Part shown: one piece after another, positions 12,024 to 21,519 of the stretch
How the letters are laid out: every line of letters starts with the position of its first letter
Numbering within the stretch: position 1 is the stretch's first letter
Assembly: GCF_947090785.1 (NCBI RefSeq)
Contig: NZ_OX352320.1
Location: 1,798,001 to 1,862,000 of the forward strand
Length of the DNA stretch: 64,000 nt
Direction: 5' to 3'
Origin: Rheinheimera sp. MM224
GTDB taxonomy: Bacteria; Pseudomonadota; Gammaproteobacteria; Enterobacterales; Alteromonadaceae
Position numbers and translations under genes: made by a program
The notes under the pieces: generated by a model
Seen by the model: the letters and a program-made list of their open reading frames with translations, nothing else
Database searches by the model: none
Told to the model about the DNA's origin: nothing

Positions 12024-13456
12024 TGAGTAACACAGCATTTTCTTTAGTCTGGCTGCGTAATGATTTACGTGTTTATGATAACCAAGCCTTATTGGAAGCC
12101 TGCCAGTCAGGTTTGCCTGTAGTGGCGCTTTTTATTGCCACACCGGATAGCTGGCAGCAGCATTTTATGGCGCCGATAAAACAAGATTTTATTCGTCGTC
12201 GTGTACAGCAGTTGCAGACTGAACTTGCAGCTTTGAATATCCCTTTGCTTGCGATTGAGGGTAGTCATTATTCTTCTATCCCAGAACTGATGCAGCAATT
12301 GATAGATGCTGGAGCAGAAGCCTTGTACGGCCACACTGAGTATGAACTACGTGAGTGTGTGCGTGATCGTAAGGTCAGCGATACCTTCGCCAATGCGGGT
12401 AAAGCCTGTTTTTGGTTTGACCGCAAAGCCGTGATGCCACCAGGTTCAATCCTTAGCAAAACCGGCGGCATTTATCAGATTTTTACGCCTTTTAAGAAAA
12501 CCTGGTTGGCGCGTTTGCGTGAAGCGGGTGTGCGCTGCTTCCCTAAGCCTAAAGCTTTAGTAGAAACAACGCTGCAGTTGCCACAATTGCCTTTAATGAA
12601 ACAAGGGGATGGCAGTTCGCTGGCTTATGCTGTGGATGAACTGCATGTACTGGAACAGATGCGGCAGTTCTGTCGGGATAAAGCAGCGTATTATCAAACA
12701 GAACGCGACTTTCCGGCGGTGGATGGAACATCTTCTTTATCGGCTTATCTTGCGATAGGCGTTATTTCAGCGCAGCAGTGCATAAGCCGTTTGCAATTGG
12801 AAGCTGCGAATGACTGGGACAGAGAAAAATCCGGCGCTGAAGTCTGGTTATCTGAGCTGGTATGGCGGGATTTTTATCATCATATTTTAATGGCCTTTCC
12901 GGATCTGATTAAACACAAAGCCTTCCAAAAAGATACGGACGCTATTGTCTGGCCGAATAATCAACAGCTGTTTCAGGCCTGGTGTGATGGACAAACCGGT
13001 TATCCAATAGTGGATGCTGCGATGCGCCAGCTGAATCAAACCGGCTGGATGCACAACAGATTACGTATGATAGTGGCGAGTTTCCTGGTGAAAGATTTAC
13101 ATATCGACTGGCGCTGGGGTGAACAGTATTTCATGTCGAAGCTGATTGATGGCGACTTCGCCGCTAACAATGGGGGCTGGCAATGGGCTGCATCAACAGG
13201 CACGGATGCTGCGCCTTATTTCCGTATTTTTAATCCAGTCACTCAAAGTGAACGTTTTGACCCGGATGGCGTATTTATAAAACGTATGCTGCCGGAACTT
13301 GCTGACGTGCCCAAAAAACAGATCCACTGGCCCCATCCTTTGCCGATGTGGAGTGACTATGTCAAACCTGTTGTGGATCACAGTAAAGCACGGCTGAAAA
13401 CCTTAGAGTTGTTCCACACTGTTAAAAAACCGCAGGATGTACTGGATAATGAATGA
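12023..13456 (+). CDS. phrB: Deoxyribodipyrimidine photolyase
   Basis: The enzyme uses blue light to split cyclobutane pyrimidine dimers in DNA. The 477 residues fit class I CPD photolyases (471 in E. coli). The N-terminal alpha/beta antenna domain starts LVWLRNDLRVYDN. The C-terminal FAD domain includes ELVWRDFYHH near residue 285, the signature around TGWMHNRLRM, and DGDFAANNGGWQW with the electron-transfer tryptophan region. All family landmarks look intact. It overlaps the gene before it by one base, and the NTF2-like gene after it by eight bases, which argues for cotranscription. Confidence 0.96.
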   Translation: MSNTAFSLVWLRNDLRVYDNQALLEACQSGLPVVALFIATPDSWQQHFMAPIKQDFIRRRVQQLQTELAALNIPLLAIEGSHYSSIPELMQQLIDAGAEALYGHTEYELRECVRDRKVSDTFANAGKACFWFDRKAVMPPGSILSKTGGIYQIFTPFKKTWLARLREAGVRCFPKPKALVETTLQLPQLPLMKQGDGSSLAYAVDELHVLEQMRQFCRDKAAYYQTERDFPAVDGTSSLSAYLAIGVISAQQCISRLQLEAANDWDREKSGAEVWLSELVWRDFYHHILMAFPDLIKHKAFQKDTDAIVWPNNQQLFQAWCDGQTGYPIVDAAMRQLNQTGWMHNRLRMIVASFLVKDLHIDWRWGEQYFMSKLIDGDFAANNGGWQWAASTGTDAAPYFRIFNPVTQSERFDPDGVFIKRMLPELADVPKKQIHWPHPLPMWSDYVKPVVDHSKARLKTLELFHTVKKPQDVLDNE

Positions 13457-13898
13457 AAATAACGCGACAGAACGGCTGGAACGTTTTTTAGATTTTTACA
13501 ATAACTTAAGCCAGAACAACTTAGGTTCATTGCCTGAACTCTATGCCTGCAATGTGGAGTTTATTGACCCTGTGCATCATATGCTGGGGCTGGAGCAGTT
13601 GCAGCAGTATTTCTCTCACGCTTACGCACGTTTAAGCAGTTGCCACTTTGTTGCTACCTCAAAAATTGCCAATCAGGATCAAGGCTGCCTGAGTTGGGTG
13701 ATGACTTTTACTCATGAAGCCATAGGCAATGGCAAGGCGATTTCTGTGCATGGTTGCTCCGTCGTGCACTGGAATAGTGACGGAAAAATTGCCTACCACA
13801 GAGATTATTACGATTTAAATGAAATGGTGCTGGAGCATATTCCGCTGCTGGGTTGGGTCACTAAAAAAATTAAACAAAAAATGGCTAAGGAAGGGTAG
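13449..13898 (+). CDS. NTF2/SnoaL-like protein
   Basis: The small 149-residue cytoplasmic protein has the cone-shaped NTF2-like fold pattern: an N-terminal helix pair, the phrase VEFIDPVH and C-terminal strands with KIAYHRDYYDL. Members act as small-molecule isomerases, cyclases or binding partners, so no exact function can be read. I chose ATG 13449 inside the end of phr; an in-frame ATG at 13437 is also possible. It sits between phr and an FAD oxidoreductase in the candidate photo-oxidative stress operon, where similar NTF2-like genes are common. Confidence 0.82.
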   Translation: MNENNATERLERFLDFYNNLSQNNLGSLPELYACNVEFIDPVHHMLGLEQLQQYFSHAYARLSSCHFVATSKIANQDQGCLSWVMTFTHEAIGNGKAISVHGCSVVHWNSDGKIAYHRDYYDLNEMVLEHIPLLGWVTKKIKQKMAKEG

Positions 13899-13900
13899 AA

Positions 13901-15154
13901 ATGAAAATTGCAGTAGTAGGCGGCGGTATTTCCGGCATGATTAGCTGGTATTTGTTGCAGCGCCAGCATGATGTCACTTTATTTGAAGCGGGCTCTTACC
14001 TTGGTGGCCACACGGCGACAGTAGATGTGAATGTGGAAGGTAAAGAGTACGCTATAGATACGGGCTTTATTGTATTTAATAACTGGACTTATCCACTCTT
14101 TAATAAGTTTTTAGACGAGCTTAAGGTGGAGTCACAGCATACCCAAATGAGTTTTTCGGTGAAAAAAGCCGATACAGGGCTGGAATACAATGGCCACACT
14201 CTGGCGACTTTATTTGCCCAGCGCCGCAACCTGTTTCGCCCTTCGTTCTGGCGTATGCTGCTGGATATTGTCAAATTTAATAAACTGGGTAAGGAGTTGC
14301 TGGAGCAAAACCATCCGGATCTGGATTTACTGATAGATGAGTTTCTGGCCAAACATAATTTAGGCCTCGAGCTTCGCAATGACTACTTATTGCCTATGGG
14401 GGCCGCTATTTGGTCCTCTGGTCTTGCCGATATGCCTTCTTTTCCTCTGCGTTTTTTCCTGCAGTTTTTCAAAAACCATGGCTTGCTAAATGTAGCGGAT
14501 CGGCCGCAGTGGTCGGTGATTAAAGGCGGCTCAAGAGAATACGTGCGCGCTTTATTAAATACACTGAATCCTGCACAGGTAAAACTCAATAGTCCTGTAA
14601 AATCTGTAACACGTGATACAGAGGGGGTCACTCTGGAATTTACCGATGGCCGTAGTGAGTCTTTTGATCAGGTGGTCTTTGCCTGCCATAGCGATCAGGC
14701 GTTGGCCTTATTAAAAGACCCTAGCGAAGCAGAGCGACAAATTCTGGGCGGCATCGCTTATCAGAAAAACGAAGTGATATTACATACCGACCAGCGCATT
14801 TTACCTAAACGTAAAGCAGCATGGGCGGCATGGAACTACCATCTGACCAATGCTGCATCCAGTCATGCGACTTTGAGTTACAACATGAATATTTTGCAGG
14901 GTATAGAAGCCCCTGTCACTTTTGTGGTGACACTGAATCACGGCCATGCCATTGATCAGAGTCGAATTTTAAAACGTTTTCAGTACGACCATCCGGTATT
15001 TAATCACTGCACTATTGCTGCGCAGCAACGCCGCAGTGAAATTAATGGCGTGAATAACAGCTGGTTTTGTGGTGCCTACTGGTATAACGGTTTCCATGAA
15101 GATGGGGTGCGTAGTGCTGTGGATATAGCCAGAGCCATGGGAGTGGAATGTTGA
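13901..15154 (+). CDS. FAD-dependent amine-oxidase-like oxidoreductase
   Basis: The 417-residue protein starts with a Rossmann dinucleotide motif, VVGGGISGM (residues 5-13), then an acidic residue in TLFEAGSYLGGHTATV, as in FAD-binding amine-oxidase and desaturase-like enzymes. The C-terminal WFCGAYWYNGFHEDGVRSA stretch closes the FAD site. No substrate is established. Homologues sit with DUF1365 and cyclopropane synthase genes, so a role in modifying lipid acyl chains is the best inference. The gene begins two bases after the NTF2-like stop and overlaps the DUF1365 gene by seven bases (ATGTTGA). Confidence 0.87.
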   Translation: MKIAVVGGGISGMISWYLLQRQHDVTLFEAGSYLGGHTATVDVNVEGKEYAIDTGFIVFNNWTYPLFNKFLDELKVESQHTQMSFSVKKADTGLEYNGHTLATLFAQRRNLFRPSFWRMLLDIVKFNKLGKELLEQNHPDLDLLIDEFLAKHNLGLELRNDYLLPMGAAIWSSGLADMPSFPLRFFLQFFKNHGLLNVADRPQWSVIKGGSREYVRALLNTLNPAQVKLNSPVKSVTRDTEGVTLEFTDGRSESFDQVVFACHSDQALALLKDPSEAERQILGGIAYQKNEVILHTDQRILPKRKAAWAAWNYHLTNAASSHATLSYNMNILQGIEAPVTFVVTLNHGHAIDQSRILKRFQYDHPVFNHCTIAAQQRRSEINGVNNSWFCGAYWYNGFHEDGVRSAVDIARAMGVEC

Positions 15155-15906
15155 TCCCATCAGGTCATGCGATATTAACGGGTGAAGTAGGGCATAAACG
15201 ATACTTACCCAAAGTGCATGGTTTTGACTATCAGGTGCATTACTTCTGGCTTGACCTGGACGAGCTGGACCGTATACCGGCAAAAGGCTGGTTATGGTCA
15301 AAAGCGCGTTTTGCGGCTTGTAGTTACCGCCGCTCTGATTATTTGCCAGGTGCAGAAAATTTAACTCAGGCCGTCAGGCAAAAACTGTTGGATTTAGGTT
15401 TTGACACTGCTGTGGCTAAAGTCTGCATGATGAGCCCGCTGGCAAACTGGGGTTATTACTTCAGCCCTCTGACTTTGTATTACTGCTTTGATGAGACAAA
15501 ACAACTGATTGCGTTAGTGGCTGAAGTCAGCAATACACCGTGGAATGAACGGCACTATTATCTGGTGCCAGTGGATAGCGCGGAAAAATCGCATTACCAA
15601 CACGACAAAGCTTTTCATGTGTCGCCTTTTAATCCGATGGATATGCAATACCACTGGACTGTTGTGGCAAATTCAGCTCAACTGGAATTAGCAATTACTA
15701 ATTTTAAAGCACAACAGAAGGTATTCAGCGCCTGGTTTCATTTGGTCAGTAAGCCATTTAGTCTACGCGAGCTGAAAAGTTTACTGATCCGCCGTCCATG
15801 GCAAAACGTACAAGTGATGACACGAATTTATTGGCATGCAATAAAACTGCTGGTCAAAGCAGTGCCTGTGTATGGCCACCCTAAGTCAAAGGAAACACCA
15901 AGATGA
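15148..15906 (+). CDS. DUF1365 domain protein
   Basis: The 252-residue protein shows the DUF1365 pattern: an early GEVGHKRYLPKVHGFDYQVHY segment with conserved His and Tyr, then PLTLYYCFD and a later FNPMDMQYHW stretch. The biochemical activity of DUF1365 is unsettled. Its constant partners are the FAD oxidoreductase and Cfa-type methyltransferase flanking it here, which suggests one pathway acting on phospholipid acyl chains. Start and stop overlap both neighbours (7 and 4 bases), a strong sign of translational coupling. Confidence 0.88.
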   Translation: MLIPSGHAILTGEVGHKRYLPKVHGFDYQVHYFWLDLDELDRIPAKGWLWSKARFAACSYRRSDYLPGAENLTQAVRQKLLDLGFDTAVAKVCMMSPLANWGYYFSPLTLYYCFDETKQLIALVAEVSNTPWNERHYYLVPVDSAEKSHYQHDKAFHVSPFNPMDMQYHWTVVANSAQLELAITNFKAQQKVFSAWFHLVSKPFSLRELKSLLIRRPWQNVQVMTRIYWHAIKLLVKAVPVYGHPKSKETPR

Positions 15907-17147
15907 CGGTTTTGATCACCGAACAATGTCCTTTTCAAAATTTACGCTGGTTTGATAAAACCTGTCGCAAACTGGTGCTGAACCATTTAAGTCAGTTGCA
16001 TTATGGCGCCATTTTATTAGTTGAAGGTCAGGAAAAAACGCTGCTGGGCGATGCAAAGGGCGAGTTGCAATGTACGCTGACCGTATTGGATCCGGATTTT
16101 TATCAAAAAATGATGTTCGCAGGCTCAGTAGGTGCGGGTGAGTCTTATATTCTCGGTCAGTGGCGCTGCGATAATTTAACAGTGCTGGTGCAGTTGCTCG
16201 CCCGTAACTCATCGCTGCTGGATAAGCTGGAGTCGGCATGGGCGCGTTTAAGTAAACCTGCGCTAAAACTGCTGGACTGGCGTAATCGCAATACCAAAGA
16301 GCAATCACGCAAAAACATTTCTGCGCATTACGATTTAGGTAATGCCATGTATCAGTTGTTTTTAGATCCAAGCATGATGTATTCCAGCGCAGTGTATGAA
16401 ACGGACAGCTGCACGCTGGAACAGGCGCAGTTGAATAAACTTAAATCTATTTGCGATAAGCTGCAGTTAAAACCAACAGATCATCTGATAGAAATTGGTA
16501 CAGGCTGGGGCAGCATGGCGATATTTGCCGCCCGTAATTACGGCTGTCAGGTGACTACAACCACTATTTCGCGTGAACAACACGACTATGCGGCAGAAAA
16601 AATCCGTGAAGCAGGGCTGGAGTCACAAATCACTTTGTTATTTCAGGATTACCGCGATTTAACAGGGACTTATGACAAGCTTGTCTCTATAGAGATGATA
16701 GAAGCCGTCGGTGATGAGTTCTTAGATCAATACTTTGCGAAATGCTCAAGTTTACTCAAAGAAGATGGGTTGATGGTATTGCAGGCTATTACCATTGCCG
16801 ATCAACGTTACAGTCACTATGTCAAAGAAGTCGACTTTATAAAGCGTTACATCTTTCCTGGTGGTTGCTTGCCTTCGATTCAACGCATGAGTAATGCAGT
16901 GGCTGATTACACTGATTTAGTGTTACGTCAGGTGCAGGATATAGGCCTGGATTACGCCCGCACCTTGCAGGATTGGTGTCATAACTTTATGGCGTCACGG
17001 GATAAACTGCATCAGTTGGGTTATGACGATCAGTTTATCCGGCTTTGGCATTTTTACTTGTGTTACTGCGAAGGTGGCTTTTTGGAAAGAGCGACCAGTG
17101 CAGTGCATTTAGTGTTCACCAAACCTATGAACAGGAACAAAATTTAA
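15903..17147 (+). CDS. cfa: Cyclopropane-fatty-acyl-phospholipid synthase family protein
   Basis: The enzyme transfers a methylene group from S-adenosylmethionine to a double bond of a membrane acyl chain, or does a related methylation. The 414 residues match the family (382 in E. coli). Landmarks are HYDLGNAMYQLFLDPSMMYS near residue 145, the SAM loop EIGTGWGSMA near residue 198, and FIKRYIFPGGCLPS near residue 318. The start overlaps the DUF1365 stop (ATGA). In this cassette the product could be an ordinary cyclopropane ring or another modified acyl chain; the sequence does not decide which. It is the last gene of the operon. Confidence 0.92.
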   Translation: MTVLITEQCPFQNLRWFDKTCRKLVLNHLSQLHYGAILLVEGQEKTLLGDAKGELQCTLTVLDPDFYQKMMFAGSVGAGESYILGQWRCDNLTVLVQLLARNSSLLDKLESAWARLSKPALKLLDWRNRNTKEQSRKNISAHYDLGNAMYQLFLDPSMMYSSAVYETDSCTLEQAQLNKLKSICDKLQLKPTDHLIEIGTGWGSMAIFAARNYGCQVTTTTISREQHDYAAEKIREAGLESQITLLFQDYRDLTGTYDKLVSIEMIEAVGDEFLDQYFAKCSSLLKEDGLMVLQAITIADQRYSHYVKEVDFIKRYIFPGGCLPSIQRMSNAVADYTDLVLRQVQDIGLDYARTLQDWCHNFMASRDKLHQLGYDDQFIRLWHFYLCYCEGGFLERATSAVHLVFTKPMNRNKI

Positions 17148-17212
17148 CTTTTCGTTGCTTAATAAAGCACGGTCGTTTATAACTTTCTACGGATTAATGT
17201 AGTAGAGTCTGT

Positions 17213-19612
17213 ATGACGACCGTGATCACTTCCCAGCCTCAAACTGATATCAGTGTCCTTCACGCTCAACTCCAGCAGTTACAGCAAGAAAATGCCAGAC
17301 TAAGCTTAATTAATCAGTTTGCCATTGATCTGCATGAGTTGACGGGCGCGGATGACATTCTTAATTATGCTGCGAAACATGTCGTGGCAGGCTTAGGTTT
17401 TGTCGATTGTGCCATTTTTATACTGGCTACCGATGGCGAGACGCTGGTGCGTAAAGCTGGTACCGGTACTCGTGATTTACCCTCTCATTTAGGCATTTCT
17501 GAGCTGAAAGTAGGGGATGGTCTGGTCGGCTACGCTGCCAGTATCAAACAATCTGTATTGGTCTCTGATACCAGAGATGATCCCCATTATATGGCTGATT
17601 TAGTGCCGAGTTTATCTGAACTCGTTGTGCCTATTATGGATGGAGAAGACCTGCTGGGAGTGCTTGACTGTGAGCACTCGCAAATTAACTATTTCAGTGT
17701 TGAGCATCAGCAAATTCTGGAAGTAGTAGCCTCTATTCTGGCCAGCAAACTTCGAAAGTCGCAGATGCTGGACACTCTGGAATCATCGGTCAGTAAACTT
17801 GAATACGCTGAGCGATTACAAAAAGCCTTGTACGAAATTGCCTCTTTCTCCTATTTTGCCAACGACTTCTCCAGCTTTTACAAGCGACTCCATCAAATTG
17901 TTAACTCGCTGATTTATGCGCCGAATTTCTTTATTGCTTTGTTTGATGATGAAACTCAAACCTTACAGTTCCCTTATTTTGCTGACACTGAAGATGAAAT
18001 AGACCCTAATCAGGTGTATGGCTCTGACGTACTGGAACACAGTCTGACAGGACATGTGTTTCGCTCTAAACAGCCGCTGCTGATTTGTCGTCAGCAAATG
18101 GCCGATTTTGACCGTGAACACAAAGTCCGCACTTATGGCTCTGAACCTGAATCCTGGCTTGGTGTGCCTTTCCAGTCCAGTGATACAGTACGTGGTGTGG
18201 TGGTGGTGCAAAGTTATGTCGCCAACATTCAGTACAGTGAGCGTGACCTTGAGCTGATGATCTTTGTCTCCCAGCATATCTCCAATGCTCTGGAACGGGT
18301 GTTTTCCGAAAAACGTTTGCAACATCAGGCATTGCATGATGCTCTGACTGCTTTGCCAAACCGCAGTTTATTGATGGACCGTATTGGCCAAGCCTTTAAG
18401 CGTATGCAACGTTTTCCTGCTAATCATCTAGCCGTGATGTATTTAGATTTGGACCGCTTTAAAACAGTGAATGATACCTTGGGCCATCAGGTCGGCGACG
18501 CCTTTCTTATTCAGGTAGGGCGGGTCCTAAAGCTTTGTATGCGTCAGACCGATACGCTAGCCCGTCTGGGCGGCGATGAGTTCGCAGTGGTGCTTGAAGA
18601 TGTCGCCAGCCTTGCTGATGTGACGGATGTGGCACAACGAATTATTCAGGCGCTACAGCAGCCCTTACTGGTCGGTGAACATATGTTGTTGACTTCCTGC
18701 AGTATTGGCATAGCGCTGGCAAGTTCTGAGGATCAATTGCAGTCGGCTGATGAGCTTATTCGTCGCGCTGATATCGCTATGTATCAGGCCAAACAAGATG
18801 GGCGCGGAGTCTACCGAATTTATTCCTCTGATATGAAAGTGGAGGAGAGTCAGGAGTTCAGATTAGGTCTGGAAATCAAAGCCGCTTTGGCAAAACAGCA
18901 TTTTATGCTGCATTATCAGCCTATTATCAGTTTGGATACGGACGATACCATAGGTTTTGAAGCGCTTATCCGCTGGACTCATCAAAGCCGTGGCGCTATC
19001 ACACCAGATGAGTTTATTCCTTATGCTGAGAAAAATGGCCTGATAGGTTTGATTGACCACTATGTCTTGCGACAGAGCATTGAGCAGATCAGGCTGTGGC
19101 GGCAAAATTACGCTATGCCATTTTATGTCAGTGTCAATGTGTCAGGTCTGGCATTTTCTGAACCTGACTTTGCTGCCGCTGTGATCCAGAAACTGGCTGA
19201 AGCGGATGTACCAGCCCGTTATCTGGCGATTGAGATCACAGAGCGAGCGTTGATTGAAAATATTGAGCAAGCGCGTTTGTGCTTAAAGCAGCTGCGCCAG
19301 CATGGAGTGAAGGTGCTGCTGGATGACTTTGGTACAGGCTATTCCAGTTTAAGCTACCTGAACGAATTTAAGCTGGATGTGCTGAAAATCGACCGCTCTT
19401 TTATTGCCAATATGAAACCCCGTATTCAGGACAATCCTGTAGTCAATACGGTGATAGCTCTGGCAAAAACGCTGAATTTAAAGGTAGTGGCAGAAGGGGT
19501 TGAAACCAGTTTACAGCGGCAGTTATTAAAAGAATTGGGCTGTGACGCCGGGCAGGGTTATTGGTTTGCTAAGGCTCTTCCAGCGAGCGATGCCATCAAA
19601 TGGCTACGTTGA
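17213..19612 (+). CDS. GAF-GAF-GGDEF-EAL cyclic-di-GMP signalling protein
   Basis: The 799-residue cytoplasmic protein has no membrane segment. It carries a short N-terminal coiled coil, two GAF sensor domains (about 30-180 and 205-355), a diguanylate cyclase domain and a phosphodiesterase domain. The cyclase signature GGDEF is intact at 453-457. The EAL signature is intact at 583-585, and the later DDFGTGYSSL and KIDRSF motifs are present. Both activities are therefore possible, with GAF ligands probably deciding the balance. The gene is a single unit 65 bases after cfa and convergent with the cvfB-type gene. The ligand is unknown. Confidence 0.94.
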   Translation: MTTVITSQPQTDISVLHAQLQQLQQENARLSLINQFAIDLHELTGADDILNYAAKHVVAGLGFVDCAIFILATDGETLVRKAGTGTRDLPSHLGISELKVGDGLVGYAASIKQSVLVSDTRDDPHYMADLVPSLSELVVPIMDGEDLLGVLDCEHSQINYFSVEHQQILEVVASILASKLRKSQMLDTLESSVSKLEYAERLQKALYEIASFSYFANDFSSFYKRLHQIVNSLIYAPNFFIALFDDETQTLQFPYFADTEDEIDPNQVYGSDVLEHSLTGHVFRSKQPLLICRQQMADFDREHKVRTYGSEPESWLGVPFQSSDTVRGVVVVQSYVANIQYSERDLELMIFVSQHISNALERVFSEKRLQHQALHDALTALPNRSLLMDRIGQAFKRMQRFPANHLAVMYLDLDRFKTVNDTLGHQVGDAFLIQVGRVLKLCMRQTDTLARLGGDEFAVVLEDVASLADVTDVAQRIIQALQQPLLVGEHMLLTSCSIGIALASSEDQLQSADELIRRADIAMYQAKQDGRGVYRIYSSDMKVEESQEFRLGLEIKAALAKQHFMLHYQPIISLDTDDTIGFEALIRWTHQSRGAITPDEFIPYAEKNGLIGLIDHYVLRQSIEQIRLWRQNYAMPFYVSVNVSGLAFSEPDFAAAVIQKLAEADVPARYLAIEITERALIENIEQARLCLKQLRQHGVKVLLDDFGTGYSSLSYLNEFKLDVLKIDRSFIANMKPRIQDNPVVNTVIALAKTLNLKVVAEGVETSLQRQLLKELGCDAGQGYWFAKALPASDAIKWLR

Positions 19613-19671
19613 CTGTACTGGAATTGGATTGGCATTTGAAACGGACGCGGATAAACCGCGCCCCTACTATG

Positions 19672-20505
19672 TTAAACCAGGCGAATTGCTTCTGCTTCAA
19701 TCACTATTTTGCCCGCTTTGTATAAAGCGCCAATCGCTTGTTTAAACATCTTTTTACTGACGCCAAACTCACCATAAATCTGCTCCGGTGTGCTTTTATC
19801 TGATATCGGCAAGCTGCCACCTTTGTGTTTTAAGCGCTCTAAAATCACATCAGTAAAAGCCTGGGCTTTTTCGTAACCAGGTTTATCCAGCATTAAATCA
19901 ATACGGAAATCATCACGCATTTTTTGCACATAAGCTGTGCCTTTGTAGCCGATACGCAGTGGTTTAAAGACCTGATTTTTATACAATAAACCCCAGTGCT
20001 GATGATCCACCACCACTTTATAGCCCAGGTCGGTTTGTGACGCGACATAAAACTGCACTTCATCGCCTGGTTGGTAATCCGGCGTGTCTTTGCCTATGTA
20101 TCTGTCCAGTTTGGCAGAGGCGACAATACGGTTACTTTTATCGACATAACAGTACACCAGATAATATTTATCCAGCTGCATCGGGATCTGTTGTTCGCTA
20201 AAAGGCACCAGTAAGTCTTTTTTCAGACCCCAGTTTAAAAAGGCACCTACTTTGGTGATAGCCACAGCTTTGAGCTGTGCCACCTGACCGACCATCACAT
20301 AAGGTTTTTCTGTGGTAGCAATCAGCTGATCTTCAGAGTCCAGATACAGCAGTACTTCAAGCACTGTACCAATTTCAGTTCCTGCGGGCACATAACGTTT
20401 AGGTAATAAAATATCACCCCAGCTTAAGCCATCTAAGTACACGCCAAATTCGACCTGTTTTTTTACCGCCAGTTTGTTTAGTTTGCCTAAGGCGAGTTGG
20501 GTCAT
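19672..20505 (-). CDS. CvfB-type S1 RNA-binding protein
   Basis: The 277-residue protein resembles the CvfB/YitL family. It has an N-terminal region of S1-like OB folds (VEFGVYLDGLSWGDILLPKRYVP, GAFLNWGLKKDLLVPFSEQ) and a C-terminal winged helix (SDKSTPEQIYGEFGVSKKMFKQAIGALYKAGKI in part). Staphylococcal CvfB binds RNA and affects virulence gene expression; the role in gammaproteobacteria is not defined. I chose ATG at 20505 because the upstream in-frame extension has no family character. The YaeQ-type gene ends 4 bases upstream on the same strand, suggesting an operon. Confidence 0.9.
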   Translation of the reverse strand: MTQLALGKLNKLAVKKQVEFGVYLDGLSWGDILLPKRYVPAGTEIGTVLEVLLYLDSEDQLIATTEKPYVMVGQVAQLKAVAITKVGAFLNWGLKKDLLVPFSEQQIPMQLDKYYLVYCYVDKSNRIVASAKLDRYIGKDTPDYQPGDEVQFYVASQTDLGYKVVVDHQHWGLLYKNQVFKPLRIGYKGTAYVQKMRDDFRIDLMLDKPGYEKAQAFTDVILERLKHKGGSLPISDKSTPEQIYGEFGVSKKMFKQAIGALYKAGKIVIEAEAIRLV

Positions 20506-20509
20506 GTGA

Positions 20510-21076
20510 TTACTCCGATGCCAGCAAAGCTGGGTTTGACTGTTGAATAAATTGTAGTTGGACCTGTACGCTCTGGGCTGCATTGCCAAACCAGACCTGG
20601 CCTTCATTAATGGTGCATTGCAACTGCATAGTACGGTCGCATAATTTTGCCAGCTCTACTGTGTCAGTTGGAGAAACGGCCACTATGGTCAGGTTTTTTA
20701 ACTGACTTAGCGCTTTTTGCTCAGAGCTGTACCATTTATCCACTGCAGTACCGCCGTAAGCGATTAATAACAGCTGCTGAGTTTTATGACTGGCTCGGCG
20801 TAAACGTTTTTCTTCCGGTAAACCCAGCTCAATCCACAACTGAAAGTCACCGGTCAGATTTTGACGATACAAAGCCCCTTCATCGTCGTCGGAAATGCCT
20901 TTACCAAAGGTTAAATCTTCATGGGCACACAAAGCAAAAGCCAGCAGACGTAACATCATACGCTCTGTGGTTTCAGAAGGGTGCTGGGCTAACGTCAGGT
21001 TATAGTCCTGATAATGATGGCGCGACATGTCGGCCACAGCAAGGCTTGCTTTAAAAATGGTTGCCTTTAAGGCCAT
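20510..21076 (-). CDS. yaeQ: YaeQ family protein
   Basis: The protein has 188 residues, close to E. coli YaeQ (181). The start MALKATIFKASL at 21076 is the family start, so the upstream MFRGFV extension is dropped. Known YaeQ structures have a PD-(D/E)XK nuclease-like core. Here the candidate core residues lie in GDFQLWIELGLPEEKRL. No nuclease activity has been established for the family as far as I know. Old suggestions of an RfaH-related role are not supported by this sequence. It lies just upstream of the CvfB-type gene on the same strand. Confidence 0.92.
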   Translation of the reverse strand: MALKATIFKASLAVADMSRHHYQDYNLTLAQHPSETTERMMLRLLAFALCAHEDLTFGKGISDDDEGALYRQNLTGDFQLWIELGLPEEKRLRRASHKTQQLLLIAYGGTAVDKWYSSEQKALSQLKNLTIVAVSPTDTVELAKLCDRTMQLQCTINEGQVWFGNAAQSVQVQLQFIQQSNPALLASE

Positions 21077-21166
21077 AACAAATCCGCGGAACAAATCAAA
21101 AGGGCGCTAGTGTACCTTGTTCGTCGGAATAATGCAGCTGGTGTGAATAGCCTGAGATGGAGTGAC

Positions 21167-21367
21167 TCAGGCTTGTAGTTGATGATGCTGCTTTTGCCGC
21201 AGTGCTATACGGTTCCATGCTTTCTCATGAAAAAAGTAAGCGACAGTATTGATGGCTGGCTCTATGGTCGCCACTAAACCACCCACCAGCAGATCTCCGG
21301 TTAATAAATAGGTGACGCTAAAAGCAACGCTAAAATGTAGTACAGCAAAAGTCATAGTTTTTAACAT
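21167..21367 (-). CDS. DUF2061 small membrane protein
   Basis: This 66-residue protein has one or two hydrophobic helices (AVLHFSVAFSVTYLLTG and GLVATIEPAINTVAYFF) and then the family ending HEKAWNRI. DUF2061 proteins are small inner-membrane proteins of unknown function found in many proteobacteria. It is monocistronic, 90 bases before the yaeQ gene on the same strand, and divergent from the DCC-type gene. Confidence 0.85.
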   Translation of the reverse strand: MLKTMTFAVLHFSVAFSVTYLLTGDLLVGGLVATIEPAINTVAYFFHEKAWNRIALRQKQHHQLQA

Positions 21368-21519
21368 GATGTGGCTCCAGATACCTTAATGTGGAAGGAG
21401 CTTAGCCTGCAGCGCTTTTCATCGAAAACGAATTAATCCAATCGCCGCTATCGTTTTTTTTGTTCAGCCGATCCTGAAACGATGCTTGAACGTATTGTTT
21501 TGGCTAACAGGAGCATAAA

